Assembly: GCA_932521035.1 (NCBI GenBank)
Contig: OW051496.1
Coordinates: 3,658,001-3,722,000 of the forward strand
Length of the DNA stretch: 64,000 bases
Reading direction: 5' to 3'
Source of the DNA: Oscheius dolichura
Lineage: Eukaryota > Nematoda > Chromadorea > Rhabditida > Rhabditidae
Shown: positions 23,819 to 35,689 of the stretch, one piece after another
How the letters are laid out: each line of letters begins with the position of its first letter
How positions within the stretch are numbered: the first letter of the stretch is position 1
Notes under the pieces: model-generated
Seen by the model: only the letters and a program-made list of their open reading frames with translations
Told to the model about the DNA's origin: nothing
Databases searched by the model: none
Made by a program: the position numbers and the translations under genes

Positions 23819-26800
23819 ATGAGATTGTTCTATATTACTCCTCTGATACCAAATAGACTATTATTCTGGTTTGTGCTGGAAGTTGTACTCCTAGTCAGCA
23901 ATATTATCTCCTTTGGGGGTTTTGTTATTTATTGTGTTAAGCTCAGGATACATATTAATATGAAGGTAAGCATAGAACAAGTGCTGGTGAAAAAATACAA
24001 TTATATTGCGAAATATGCGAAAAACTTTTCAAACAAACAACAACGCGAGAAGTAAAGACACGCTCAACAGAATAAAAAAAAAGAGTCCACCAAAACCGAA
24101 TAAAAACTCATTTTTCGTACCAGAAGTGGTTGTTTAGTCAAGCTGTGTCTTACTTCCTTGCCCTAGCCTCATTTTTTGTCAGATTGAAAGATTGAAATAC
24201 TATGTGACCCGTCCTTGACGGTATTTTGTTCTACAGCAACAAGCTAATGGTTTTAGAGCGTATTTCCTCATACACTAAGGCAATCTTCCAATATTTTCAA
24301 GAGCCTTTTCTACCGTATCTGGTTTATATAAAATTAGGCCAGGATCAAAAATCTCTGCTGCCAATTCCATTAAAATGCCCCTAGGGAGGAGGCGTCCGTT
24401 TGTTTTAAGAGTGACAAGTCGGGGAGGGATTATTTCTAAACCCCGGGCCGCGTAAGATGCAAAAGTCACACTGGTTGGGGATTCTCGTAGGAGAAACAAA
24501 TGAAAATCCTGGACGAATTCAAAAACGCATCGAGCAATTAAACATCTTCTTGTTTATTTTAAGCACTGACCAAAACTTAAAAATTGAAAAAGTCACCATG
24601 GTAATCAAATAACAACCATAAACGTTCTTCCTACTTCAATAGGGAAACAGGATTTCAGATATTCAGTATATTTATGATCATCATGTACTATCCGTGTATC
24701 GTGGCCCGGTTGATAATTATCGGCTACGAGTGTCTCCTATTCCACAATTCAGGTCAGTTTTGTCGTATTTTCGAGTAAGAAACACAAAATACTTGGAGAC
24801 TTGATGCAATTACCAGCCAATTAATAGTGTAATCCAATTCCACCTGGGCTGATGTCATTCAGTCTGGTTGATCTTTTTTATTTAAAAAACCCCGTGTTGC
24901 AGTTGCAGAATAAGAACCGCTTTTAGACAAGCGTTTTGATTTTTGTACGTAGAACGGAACCCAGATCAACAAAAAAGGTTATTGGCATTTTGAGAAATCG
25001 ATAAATACGAGCAAAAAGGATTATATTCATTCCAATAAGAATACAACGAACTTTCAAAATAATATTATACCTGTGAAAAGATAGGAATCGAGCAGAATAT
25101 AAGAAGTTTGACTAGAACAAAAAAAATTGGGAGCCTTTAGTTCTATAAAGATTTTACACGTTCGATAAATGGCATTGTCAACAACGAAATCGATTAGTAT
25201 GGCGATAAAAGTTCGAATTTAGAAATTACCGTATTTTGATCCCATTCTATGCTTCCCTTGCTAACAATTCCCCTTTTCAGGTCCAATAGAGAACAATTCG
25301 CTAATTATTTTATGTTCCTGGTACCGTATATATTTTCTGGGATTAGTTATAACATGGTAGGTACACCTCTCTAGATTCAATTATTTGATTTTAGTCTCTT
25401 CTGGTACGGTGTAGAGCGTCAGTGTGCCATGTTCTTCATCGTCGACTACGAGAGAAAGCCGAGGATATGGATCTCACTGGTCCTGATGATAGCCGCCGTG
25501 ATTACCTGTGCCACAATGGCGTCTCTTTATACTTTTGGTGGGAATTTACTCTTCAAAATCTCTAGAAACTAGCCCTATTCCAGATTTTGGCCTAGAATAT
25601 CCGTTATCTATATTTTCTGCAATATTGACACTTGTCGGAGTATGGGTGAGTTGTCTATTTTTCCCATGTGGCGGTGGAACCTTTTATTCGATCTCTATTG
25701 GCATTCCTAGTTCCACAAGTGTCAGTCTTCCCTATTAATTTCCCAAAAGAATATTTCCTCCGCTCCATCATACATGGGCACTACGCCCGATTTTGGGCGC
25801 CCCCGGGCGTGGACTTTACGCGTTACATAACGGAAAAATTACGTAACACCTTTTTTGAGCCGTCTGTGATCATAACTCGGCCATTTGTGGACCATTCTCA
25901 AAAATTGAAAAGCTAGCTTGTAGCCGAGATCAACACGGTTTGAATGAGCCTAAGGTTGGTAGCAGTCACTCGAGAGAAACTCCTGTAGCAGTGCAAATGA
26001 GCAAAAAAAATGTCAAAAAGTCATCATTTGATGTCATAGAGAGTTTTCTTTATGGGCTATTGAGCTGAAACCTGGTTCATCAAAACCATCTTGATCTCGG
26101 CTACAAATTAGCTTTTTATTTTATGAAAACGGGTCAGAAATAATCGAATGCAGCATTGAACTTATTTGAAAAATCTCGAGCTTTCAGTTATATGCCCAGA
26201 GTTATTTCGAATCGAAGAGGATAGTCGAAGATCTCGGCAAATATCGCCCATTTTTGAAGCATAAATACTCGCTGAGTCTGAAGTTTCAACTACAGGAAAA
26301 CTTATGGAGTGTCAAGGTTTGCCAATCCATTTCAATCGAAGAACAACACCTTCAGTTGGTCAGAAACGGCTTCTTCTCCATGTCCGTCATCAATATTCCC
26401 ACATTTCTAGCCTTTGTCATAGCCAATGTCCACGTGGTCAAGCAGTACTTCACCACGGAGACCGTTCAACTTATGGATGTTTTCTATAATCTACTTATAC
26501 CATTGTAAGTTTATCAGAAGATAATGGCCATACATTGGTAACAAAAACTTGTAAACTTCACTGAAAATAGGGCCTTTTCCTATGAGATTCCTTTTTCAAA
26601 TGGATGAAATTCATTTGAGTAAAGCTGAAATCTCTAGTTCACTTACACCTAGATTGAAATACCGTGGAAGTAGAATCCTGGGCAATTCCATTCCCCTATT
26701 TCAGTAGTTACCAAGAAAAGTTGGGATAAAATGAAATGCTAACAGGTTGATCAAATATTAGAGAAGCGAAATTTGGCAGGTTTCATAGTTCATATGAAAT

Positions 26801-27049
26801 AAATTGTAGGAGATCTGTAGCACTTGATATTCGTTGTCATGATTGGCAATTTTCAGTAATGGAGCGATCGTCGTGCTGGGTACGGTAGCCTACAACGACT
26901 ACACCATCAATTTGTGTAAATCTATCTTCGGAGTGATCCAATATCGGTCGACGGTTGTTGTTCCTGACGCGGGGCAGGTGTATTTCACACAATTGAAACA
27001 ACAGTGGAAGGAGCCAGCCGAGGTGACGCGGGTTCGGAGAAGTCATTGA
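23819..27049 (+). CDS. Serpentine 7TM chemoreceptor, Sre-like
   Basis: Exon 1 (23819-23965) gives an N-terminal membrane segment (FWFVLEVVLLVSNIISFGGF). Later exons give a second helix (about 24661-24751), then NREQFANYFMFLVPYIF (from about 25281), then FWYGVERQCAMFFIVDYERK with a following helix. VERxxA...YE+K matches the conserved TM3-loop signature of the Sre/Srb-type nematode receptors. Further exons hold DFGLEYPLSIFSAIL, the SLKFQLQENLWSVK loop before TM6, a helix from SVINIPTFLAFVI, and the tail from 26857 to the stop at 27047-27049. Such receptors sense odorants or soluble cues in sensory neuron cilia. A long intron (about 25650-26186) carries repeats. The subfamily is a judgement by motif. 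Confidence 0.75.
25800..26150. repeat. Inverted repeat inside receptor intron
   Basis: Arms around 25905-25933 (AAAAGCTAGCTTGTAGCCGA) and 26091-26117 (complement of the same with few mismatches) face each other, with weaker similarity extending outward. This is probably a degenerate foldback/MITE inserted in the intron. Confidence 0.5.
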
Positions 27050-27833
27050 CAAATAACAATGAATATTCATACAACATCTTGACCTGTTTGTTTTTAAAAT
27101 TTATGTTTCATTATATAGGGAAGGGGAAGAAGGTTTATCGCTCTCATACTGGAACAACAACCATGGCAACCGATTATCGGGAGAGCAGCCGGCTCGCCGT
27201 TCTTCATGGACTTTGAAATTTCTATTTTTATGCTGCTTTGCTGCTGCTAGAAATATCAAATATCCATTGATCACCTTATCTGCTTTTAGTGATTTTCCTA
27301 CACAAAAAGATTAAATCTTTCCTGTTCTACCAGGGCTTCATAATGTGTGCTATAGATAAAAATGACTCCGGTTGACGAACCCGCATCTTGAACTAAGAAA
27401 ATAACCATAAAAATAGATCTCTTCTCCACCGGACAGCCGTCCATATTGACGGTCGTGAAGCGGTGTTGTTTGTTTGTTTTCTCTCCTCCGAATGAGTCAC
27501 CCTTTTTGGTAGGAATCATTCCAGCGGAAGAGGTCGCTTTTTATGAATCAGCAGCGGTCTCTTTATCAATCCTTGTCGCTCCGGCTGGCTCCTTCTTGTC
27601 GAACCATTTCCGCAGCCAGCAATATTGTTGTTTGTTTTTTTGCGCACGCAGTTGCCAAAACTGAAATTTTGTATAAATTTCTCATCGAATTGTTCATTTT
27701 CGGTTTCACATTTCCCATAAATTAAAATTAACTGAAGTACTCTACTTTTCTACTTCTATTTTGCCAATATTGAGTTGTTTAGGTCCTGCTTTCCCCCTTT
27801 CCACTCAATAATCCGGTTAAATATTCCAGGTTC

Positions 27834-29454
27834 ATGTCAAATGGCACCCATGACAAACTCTTCGCGGCTCACAGTGAATTACAAAAGAATCATCAGCAGA
27901 TAGAAGCACTAAAAAAGGAAAATCAAGAATTGAAGAAGAAAGTTTACGCCAAGAAACCCGCCGGTGAATTGGTACGCGTTTACTGACGTCAATTCCTTCA
28001 GGGCCCAATCAATCGTCTCAATTACAGTCAGTTCTGGATAAATTGGGCAATTCTGTAGCAGAATTGAATAAGAAAATGGACGAGTTTAAGAAAATCGAGG
28101 CAAAAGGTTGGAATCTCTTATTTTGAGAGAAAACGGGGAATTTTAGTGAATGCAATGGAGATGCGACTCTCTCAGAACACAAAAAAACTGGATGCTGTTG
28201 TGGAAGGGCTGAAGACCATTCCGAATATTCAAGCTGCCCTGAATTCTTTACTGCTGACGGGGATGAAGAAACAAGTCCAGCCAGCGGGTCCCAAGGTGGG
28301 TTTCTCCAAGGCTTTTCGAGTCGAAAAGGGTCAAAATTATCCAGCGGCCAAAGATTTCCCTTATAATTTATCTTCCCTTCCTTCAGATCCTGATTCTCGG
28401 AGGGGAATGGCCGAAAGAAGGTGCCATGGGTCGAAGTGTCTCGAATGACATGTTTCTCATGGATTTTCTGAGCCAAACAGTAGACGAAATGCCCCTAAAA
28501 CTACCATACAAGGCCAGTATGATGGGTGCCATCTTCTTCCAGAGGACGCTCTACATTCTTGGAGGTAGGCGACTTCCTCTTCCGGGTGGGACTTAATTCA
28601 ATTGTTTTCAGGGTTGGATATTGAGGACAAGAGTGTGTGTCATTTATATTCTCTGAGCAGGCAACAAAATTGGATAAAGAAGAGGGATATGCACGAGAGG
28701 AGAAGCCATATTGGGGGAAGTTGTGTGGAAGTCGAGGGAATGCTCTATGTGGTCGGGGGATGCAGAGACGGATGCCCGTTGAGATCTGTCGAGAAATATG
28801 ACCCGATCAAAGATCAGTGGAGCTTTGTAACGTTAGTTTTATTTCTAAAAATGGGTAGAAATATGAGGGGTGAAATGACCAATTTTGCCCACTGTGTTTA
28901 TTTTTCTTCCCTGATTACAGTAATCCATCCTTTTCAGAGATATGAAAGAGTGTCGAGCTTTCTCCGGAGCGGCTGTCTTCAATGGCAAAATCTACGTGTG
29001 TGGTGGGGTGTCCGAAGGCGGCAGAGCGACCCAGACTATTGAGTTCTTCGAACCTGTCAGCGGCGTCTGGAACTATTTCGCCCCTCTCCCAACAGCACAG
29101 GAAGCTCCAACCGTGTTCGTTGATGGGAGAAATCTGTTCGTCTTTGGTGGGATCGTCCAAGGTCAGTGTCTGAATGCTTGCTGGAGAATCAACATGGACT
29201 ATTCACTGGCTGGATGGACGGGATTGAACCAGCCAATGAAACATGCTCGAATGGCATCGACTGCACTGAAATACAAGGAGAAAATCGTTGTCGGAGGTGG
29301 ATTTACGAACACGACAAGTCCCAGTTGGCTGGCACAGTGCTATGAAAACGGTGTATGGACGGCGGTATCGGCATGGAACACGCCGAGACCCACAGCACCG
29401 CCCGGATCGGTCTCTTTGGTTGTGCAAAACACTAACAATAACGTGTTCTTATAA
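27834..29454 (+). CDS. Diverged coiled-coil kelch protein, copy G
   Basis: Complete six-exon gene. Exon 1 starts at 27834 (MSNGTHDKLFAAHSELQKNH, then IEALKKENQELKKKV). Coiled-coil exons follow (28027-28107, 28145-28294), then ILILGGEWPKEG from 28387, which is the same exon boundary and phase as in the other copies. Kelch blades run GLDIEDKSVCHLYSL, VGGCRDGCPLRSVEKYD, then after the phase-2 intron DMKECRAFSGAAVFNGKIYV and on to the stop at 29452-29454. Sequence identity to the other copies is low and it has no close relative in the window, so it is an older member and useful as an outgroup. No BTB domain. Confidence 0.82.
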
Positions 29455-29594
29455 ATGTTTTTGCTGGATAACAATGGACCAGGAATTCTATACAAGAGGT
29501 GGCAGACAGTGCGGTGCGGAGGAAGTGTTGGGGATGTTCGTCGATTCTGGAGGGGAAAACAGAGAAGAAAAAACAGAAACACTATTTATTCTCC

Positions 29595-29735
29595 CAGTTT
29601 TAGTGTGATTCAAAAATGTTATCAACGAACATTTGAGGAATAACAACAACAGACATTTCAGAGCACCCAAAGGGAAGTGAGGGGCATCTCTCCAACATCG
29701 TCCATTGAATATTTCATTTATTTCAATTGGGATAA
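29595..29735 (-). pseudogene. Antisense kelch C-terminal relic
   Basis: On the - strand, 29735 to 29595 reads NEIFNG, RCWRDAP, then after a frame change EMSVVVIPQMFVDNIF. These match the kelch family's final EIFDGKSWRDGP and MSSVVIPxHL segments. It lies just upstream of the UGT exons, opposite in orientation to kelch G, so it is the remains of a separate copy. Confidence 0.65.
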
Positions 29736-30959
29736 ATTCAACTTACCGTAATCTGTTCTTTTTCAAAGTATCCGATGCATCAATGAGTCAGCAGGGTCTA
29801 ACCCAATAAGCAGAAATTAATAATTTGTTCAAAACATTTGAAATTCCAGCTTGGAGCAACGATATTCTTGAGGAGGAAGGAATCATCGATTTCAATATGA
29901 AACTGTATTACTGGAGCGAGGTAGCGGATCGAATGTGTCGAAGTCTAATAGACGACGAGGAAGTCATGAAAAGATTGAAGAGGGAACAATTTGATGCGAT
30001 CTTCGCCGACCAGATAACCTTCTGTGGACATGGACTGGATCACGCGCTGGGCATCAACATCACATTTCTCATATCCAGGTATTTTGCAGGGGAAGAAAAT
30101 AGGGGAAAAGATATTCTTGGGGGAAGACGCCCAATAGCTGCTATGAATGAAGGGAACTTATAAACAAGCCATGAAAACAAAAAAAAATAGAAGAAAGTTT
30201 GTCTAGAACGATCATTTTTTTGTCTAGGTTTGCATATCGAAATGTAACTCAAGAACAAAACGAAGAGAAAGTAAAGTGAGAGTCCAGAAACTTGGCAAAC
30301 ACTCACAACAAAGGAAGCGGAAACGACGGTAACCGACAAATAGAGTCTATATATCGGCCGTATAAAACCCAAGAAATGCAAAGCAATTCCCCGATTCTGG
30401 CGTTTTCTCACGTTTCTCACACATCTCCAGGCACGTTTCTCAAGAAATAGGGCGTGATAAGAATGCCGGTAACATGATTTTGAGGCCATAAGCAAACTGT
30501 GAAAATTGAGTCTAGTACATGTACTGTCACTATAACGGCCCGACGAAATATGACACATTCAGATCAAATATTGCTATCGCTCTTTTTAGAAAGTTTCACC
30601 TAAATCCAGGGTAGTTTTAGATCCTTCTAGGAGAAATCATATAACATCCCTATAAAACTCAAAAAAAATGCCAATCAAATCTCTCACGGCAGTCGTTTGA
30701 TCAAGCCTCTTACCATCAGATATTTTACAGCCTCAAATTATCAGATAAAGTCAATGTAGAGTTTGGAATGTTGAGACATTGACAGAATACTAGCCAACGA
30801 TGTGGCTAACGTATAAATGGCCAACGAAATATGAGAAAACCAACATAAACTAGTCAAAAACTAGAAGTTGTCTAAAAAAAATGAGAGTATCATTATTTTT
30901 TGACAAGCTGGTAGTGATTGCTCTATATGGGAAGAATCTAGAAGCTTCGCGAAGTCTTA

Positions 30960-32214
30960 CAAGGGAATGTTTTAACTTTAAGTCGACTTCATGGCTCGAG
31001 ACCTATACCGTTCGAAAGAGCGTAAAAAATTAATATAGCAGTCACCTTCAGATTTTACTTTCGAGTCTCCGTTGAGGTGCACGGAGGTCGAGAAAAATTG
31101 CAGAAATAACCCCAGACTTGTCAAATGCCAAAGCGGTATTACAAAATGTGAAGCGGCAGCCGAGCGGATAGCGCACTCGCCCACAATCTTTTTCTATTCA
31201 AGTTCGAGTTCCGGACTGGCAATATTTTTTTGCTTTTTTTGAATTTGGTTTTCGTCAAACTATTGTTGTAAGCGTGGTCAGAAACTGTTCTGGACTGACA
31301 AAACTGCCTGTTTGTTGTAATTACAACAGAGAAGAGGTATATATATCGAAGAAACTGCCAGTATAATCAGTTGTCTGCTCTCTGGTAATCATGGCTGCCA
31401 AGCTCGTCGCTTTCCTTGCTGAACTGTTTCCTGGAGGAACTACTTCTGCCCCTCTATCGCGGAAGGAGAACGCTATCTTCGTGGCCATGAAGAACGTTCT
31501 GAAGGAGTTGAAGTTTGCCGAATACGACGTGGAGGAGAAGGAGCAGCTGACGGAGTCCAATGATGCCGACTTCATCAAAGTGGAAGGAATCGATTTCCCT
31601 GTCCATCAGAGGGGCAACCTGCTGAAACTGCACTCTCTGACGCACCACCACTTTTCCAATCCAGAGTTTACGGACTTCATCCTACACGCCTGGAAGAAGG
31701 CTGGATTCATCGACCACGACCTGCCGTATCTGACGCCGATGCAGAAATGCTTCCCGCCCTTCGACGGATTATGCTGTGCAGAATCTGGCTGTTCTACACC
31801 CTTCTTCGCCGTGTGCTCTTATTCCCGCTGTTCCCGGCGTTTCTGCTTCCCACACTTCGTGGAGCATCGCTGCTGAAGCTTATAAAGCCTTTTTGTTGTT
31901 ATTCTCTGTTGTTCACGTGTTAGTCTTACTAGAAAAAAAGCAAAAAAATATTGCCAAGTCCGGAACTCGAACTTGAATAGAAAAAGATCGTGGGCGAGTG
32001 CGCTATCCGCTCGGCTGCCGCTTCACATTTTGTAATACCGCTTTGGCATTTGACAAGTCTGGGGTTATTTCTGCAATTTTTCTCGACCTCCGTGCACCTC
32101 AACGGAGACTCGAGAGTAAAATCTGAAGGTGACTGCTATATTAATTTTTTACGCTCTTTCGAACGGTATAGGTCTCGAGCCATGAAGTCGACTTAAAGTT
32201 AAAACATTCCCTTG
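30960..32214. mobile_element. TIR element with ~280-bp arms enclosing an ORF (possibly PIF/Harbinger-like)
   Basis: Near-identical inverted arms 30960-31240 and 31932-32214, ends CAAGGGAATGTTTTAACTTT. It is flanked by TTA on both sides (30957-30959, 32215-32217), the 3-bp duplication typical of PIF/Harbinger, though that assignment is tentative. Each arm holds a tRNA-like stretch with A-box-like CAGCCGAGCGGATAGCGC and B-box-like AGTTCGAGTTCC, followed by a T run, oriented inward. The unique centre carries the 161-codon ORF at 31391. No DDE transposase was recognised, so it is probably non-autonomous. Confidence 0.85.
31391..31876 (+). CDS. Unknown 161-aa protein with Cys/His-rich C-terminus, inside TIR element
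   Basis: Intronless ORF between the two arms, with higher G+C than its surroundings. A TATATATA stretch lies about 55 bp upstream of the ATG. The N-terminal two thirds are helical and charged (LVAFLAELFPGG, KNVLKELKFAEYDVEEK). The C-terminal 35 residues hold eight cysteines and two histidines (CCAESGC, VCSYSRCSRRFC, FPHFVEHRC), a probable zinc-binding module like those at the ends of some transposon proteins. I do not recognise the family. It could be an accessory element protein, a remnant of a transposase, or a captured host gene. Confidence 0.6.
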   Translation: MAAKLVAFLAELFPGGTTSAPLSRKENAIFVAMKNVLKELKFAEYDVEEKEQLTESNDADFIKVEGIDFPVHQRGNLLKLHSLTHHHFSNPEFTDFILHAWKKAGFIDHDLPYLTPMQKCFPPFDGLCCAESGCSTPFFAVCSYSRCSRRFCFPHFVEHRC

Positions 32215-33243
32215 TTAGAAAAGCAACAAGAACCTAGTCAAGACGGTTCATTTCAATCTTCGGCTTTACTTCTTTCGAGTTTGCAATAAATAGTTGCGTA
32301 GAGACTGGCGGTTGTTACGTAAGTTAGAGTGTTGCGTACTCCTCCGAACTTCAGCTGCCCAGTGTTCGAGACGCTGTCCTACATCCTCGGCTACTCCACT
32401 CCGCTCTCCTTCATCCCCGTCCATGGAATGACTATCAATCCCCTCTACTCGTACTGGAAACGGGCCGAGAATCTCGTCTATGCCACAGTTAGCAATGTTA
32501 TAAATTTGAAGATTTTGGAAGGGACCACGGCTGTTTTTAGAGAGAAGTATGGGTGAGTTAGGGACAGAGAACAGGGAAGGAACAAAGTTTTAGAGCAGAT
32601 TTTCCGGCGATTGAAGAAATTGTAGCGAATTCTGATGTAGTTTTTGTGAATACGGATGAGTTTTTGGATATTCCACGACCGGTGATACCAAATATGGTGA
32701 ATATCGGAGGGATGGGAGCAGCGGACTACGATAATATGGAGCTGGGAAAGGTGAGTGGGGTTTTTGGGCGAAAGATTGGAGATGGGAAAAAGTAAGCATC
32801 CCGAAACGGTTTACTTTCCTTTATGTTCCCCCCAAAACCACTAAAAAATTGCAGGAATTCGAAGAAGAAATGGGGAAAGGCGAGAAGGGAGTCATCTACT
32901 TCTCCCTGGGTACCGTAGTCAATGTCACACTTCTCCCAACCGTCTTCGAATCCGTCGCCATCCTCGCCAAGGTATTTTATCCATTTCTTCTGATAATTCA
33001 CCCAGTTTAGCGTTTCCCCCAGTACCATTTCATAGCCAGGGCGGAGAAGGAGGACATCTATTCGAGGAATATCACCGCCTGTATTGAGAATATCAACATC
33101 CACCATTGGGTTCCCCAGCCAGCCGTTTTGAGGCATCCCCGATTGAGGATATTCATCACCCACGGGGGATATAACGGACTGATGGAAGCGGCAAGGAATG
33201 GAGTACCAGTGGTAGCCATTCCAATTATGCTGGATCAACCAAA

Positions 33244-33808
33244 GTGAGTACGGTAGCGATGGGAGATTGTCCAAGTCCGGCGATTTCTCGTAATATAACC
33301 AAACTTTCTGAACTTTCGAGCGCTTACATTTCTCCAGTAAAACAATGAAAAAGACTATTCACTAGTTTCTGAGCTTACTCACGAAGTGCCGCCAATAATC
33401 TAATTGGATAATAACGGGGCCATAAAACACAAAAAAGGACGCTCCTACCATTCATTGAAAGCAAGATTTGATGTTTGTGGCCGAATAACTTCTAGATAAT
33501 TATCTCATTCCTGGAAACCTTATACTCTTCTCCGTAACGAAACGAAGACATCGAAAAATAAGTTTTTGAGTAATTTGAGCATTACTTATAAAGTAAGTTT
33601 CACTACTTGTAGTTCTTTGCCACCAAAGATTCTCGGCGATTTGTTCTCTGAAAACATCACAAATCTCGGCTCTCTTGTTCTCCAAAGATCGCTGTTTCTT
33701 ATTTTCTCAAAGCCAGAAATAGACTTTTTTTTGTTTTCCAATGCTTCTAACGAATATGAATTGAAGTTTCGCAAAGCCAGGCCTTATGTAGCTCCACTAA
33801 AACATTGG
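33244..33808. other. No supported gene
   Basis: Stretch between the last UGT exon and the duplicated 33809-34103 segment. It contains short words (AGTGCCGCCAATAATC, TTGGATAATAA) resembling parts of the neighbouring repeat, so it is probably old repeat DNA. No UGT 3' exon was found. Confidence 0.45.
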
Positions 33809-34103
33809 AATACTTTCCAGGTGGTCATCGTGAAATTTTATAGGATAGTTGGAAAACTTTTGAGCTACTTATAAAGAGTGCCGATAATAGCTCCCTTGGA
33901 TAATAAGAGACCCATAAGCCCTACTATAATAACAATTCTTATCGTCGACTTGAAATTCCGTCACAAATAAATTTCACGGTACAAACCACACAAAAATTTA
34001 TTGCGACAACGCTTCTGCTACGGTTGCGTAGCTTTAGATAAGGATCAAAAAACACAAAACACCACATTTTCAACAATTTTTGAAATGAATCCTCTTGAAT
34101 AGG
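33809..34103. repeat. Kelch-linked direct duplication, copy 1
   Basis: About 295 bp closely matching 42017-42309 in the same orientation (AATACTTTCCAGGTGGTCAT start; CCTCTTGAATA end). Both copies lie immediately 3' of a kelch gene (H and I), so they mark one duplicated block that includes gene plus flank. Confidence 0.85.
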
Positions 34104-34146
34104 AATACTTTGGATGGAGGGAACGATTTATTTGTTTAGTAGGGGA

Positions 34147-35624
34147 TTACTCTGTGGAATTAGAAAGGATATCAGCCAGATGGCGGGGAATAACAATTGA
34201 AGACATACCACCGCACTCATTGGGAAACTGGGGACCCTCTCTCCAGCTTTTTCCATTAAATATTTCAGTTTTACCGAGACGTTTGTCTGTGTTATTATAT
34301 CCTCCAATTACAAAAATCTCATTGTCAAGGACTGCTGCAGAAAAGAAAGTTCGAGGTTGTTTCATAGGTGGCAGTTGTTTCCATGTTCCTTTTCCTTCTA
34401 GATTACTCAGTTCCAGTACGGTATTGACTTGTGTCGTTCCATTCCAACCTCCCATTAAAATGAGATTATTTCCATAAGAAACGAGAGAATGGTTATAAAG
34501 AGGTGTTGGCATATCATTCAGCTCCGTCCAGACACCACTCTCCGGGTCGAAACATTCCACACTTTTCAAATAATCCCAAACATCACCCTCTCCACCACAG
34601 ACAATGAATTTGCCATTATGAACTGCTGCAGCTGCACGAGATCGCGAATATTTCATGTCCCTAAAATATTGATTAGCCCTGATTGAGCCTTGTATCAGAT
34701 GTTGTATCATCTCGTTTGAGAGACGAACCTCGTCTTGAGTGTGGATCAGGGCTGTGCGGGATGGCCATTTTCAAAACGGGTCGGGACGGGACTCGTCCCC
34801 CAAAAAGCGGAATGAAACGGGACGGGAACGGAACGGGATGACATGCTCATCCTGGTATGCGGGACGAGAGCGGGAAAATCCCGGGGGTAATCCCGCGGGA
34901 CGGGACGGGAACGGGACGGGACTCGGTCCCCCAAAAAACGGAATGAAACGGGACGGGAATCCCCCACAGCCCAGGTGTGGATCTTGTTTGGTCGCGAGAC
35001 AGACTCGTGATCACGTCTCGCTCTAATAACTCCTTTACTCGTCCAAGCCTAGTTTTATTTTGGTCTTTTTTCCAACTACCGGGGTTTCAACTACGGGACC
35101 TTTTGGCATTTTCGCGAATCAAGACGCCTGAATTCCAGGTTGAGATTTCGAAACAGGCACATTTCGCTCGCCAAGTTCCCAAATGGTCCCGTAGTTGAAA
35201 ACCGGCCGTTGGAAACCGAGAAGAAGAGAAAAATTGGGGAAAAGTATTCAACTTACGGCATTTTAATCCATTTGTTCTCCTTCGGATCATATCGTTCCAC
35301 ACTTTTAGATGATGCCTTCTTGTCAACGTTATATCCTCCAAACACCCAGATGGATCCATTCCATTCCACACTACTATTTGTAATATACTCTCGTTCCTCA
35401 TTCATATCCGCCAATCGTATCCATACCAATGTTTTGTTATCCAATTTGTATAATTCTTTCTTCGTCCACCAACCACCGAATATATAGATCTCTCCATCCA
35501 GATATACTGCACCTCCGGCACGAAGTTCTTTCGGTAATTTCAATGATAATTTGATCCATTTGTCTTGTTTCAAAATGACCATTTCATCACTTCCTATGAA
35601 ATCTTTTCCTCCTCCAAGGACCAA
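34147..35624 (-). CDS. Kelch-repeat protein, copy H (coiled-coil exons missing)
   Basis: Kelch exon 1 is about 35256-35628 on the - strand (ILVLGGGKDFIGSDEMVILK) and the last exon 34147-34662, ending HLADILSNSTE. Coding sequence and intron are very close to copies B and I. The last intron carries a 0.48-kb insertion (34727-35203) absent from B and I. Upstream of the ILVLGG exon, similarity to copy I stops at about 35680 (after CCCCAATACCCCACCG), so the N-terminal coiled-coil exon and start were lost at the duplication edge. Translation could start at the internal Met of DEMVIL, giving a bare propeller, or the copy may be dead. No stop interrupts the kelch exons. Confidence 0.72.
34727..35203. 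repeat. G-rich insertion in kelch H intron
   Basis: By comparison with the intron of copies B and I, about 477 bp are inserted between GAGAGACGA and GGCCGTTGGAAACC. The insert holds two imperfect copies of a unit GGGACGGGACTCGTCCCCCA followed by GGAATGAAACGGGACGGGAA, and a separate 116-bp foldback with perfect 16-bp ends TTTCAACTACGGGACC (35085-35100, 35185-35200). Confidence 0.75.
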
Positions 35625-35689
35625 AATCTAAAAGAATGTTACTTATTCTATTCCCCAATACCCCACCGGACTGCATATACGATATACCG

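Larger units (their letters stand above)
29850..33243 (+). pseudogene. UDP-glucuronosyltransferase, both ends missing
   Basis: Exons: 29850-30078 (LYYWSEVADRMCRSLI, FDAIFADQ), 32355-32552 (CPVFETLSYILGYSTPLSFI), about 32594-32750 (VFVNTDEFLDIPRP), about 32855-32971 (VIYFSLGTVV) and about 33021-33243. The last exon holds the complete UGT signature from FITHGGYNGLMEA to MLDQ, the UDP-sugar binding motif. UGTs conjugate glucuronate or glucose to lipophilic compounds on the ER lumen side. The N-terminal signal peptide and catalytic histidine region is absent upstream (a kelch relic lies there), and no exon for the C-terminal membrane anchor follows 33243, where duplicated repeat DNA begins. A 2276-bp intron holds the 30960-32214 element. 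All exons are open, so loss may be recent, or distant exons may exist. Confidence 0.8.

Noticed and set aside
30978..32196. Two identical 68-residue ORFs on opposite strands
   Set aside because: They lie entirely in the inverted arms of the 30960-32214 element and include the tRNA-like stretch, so they are not protein genes.
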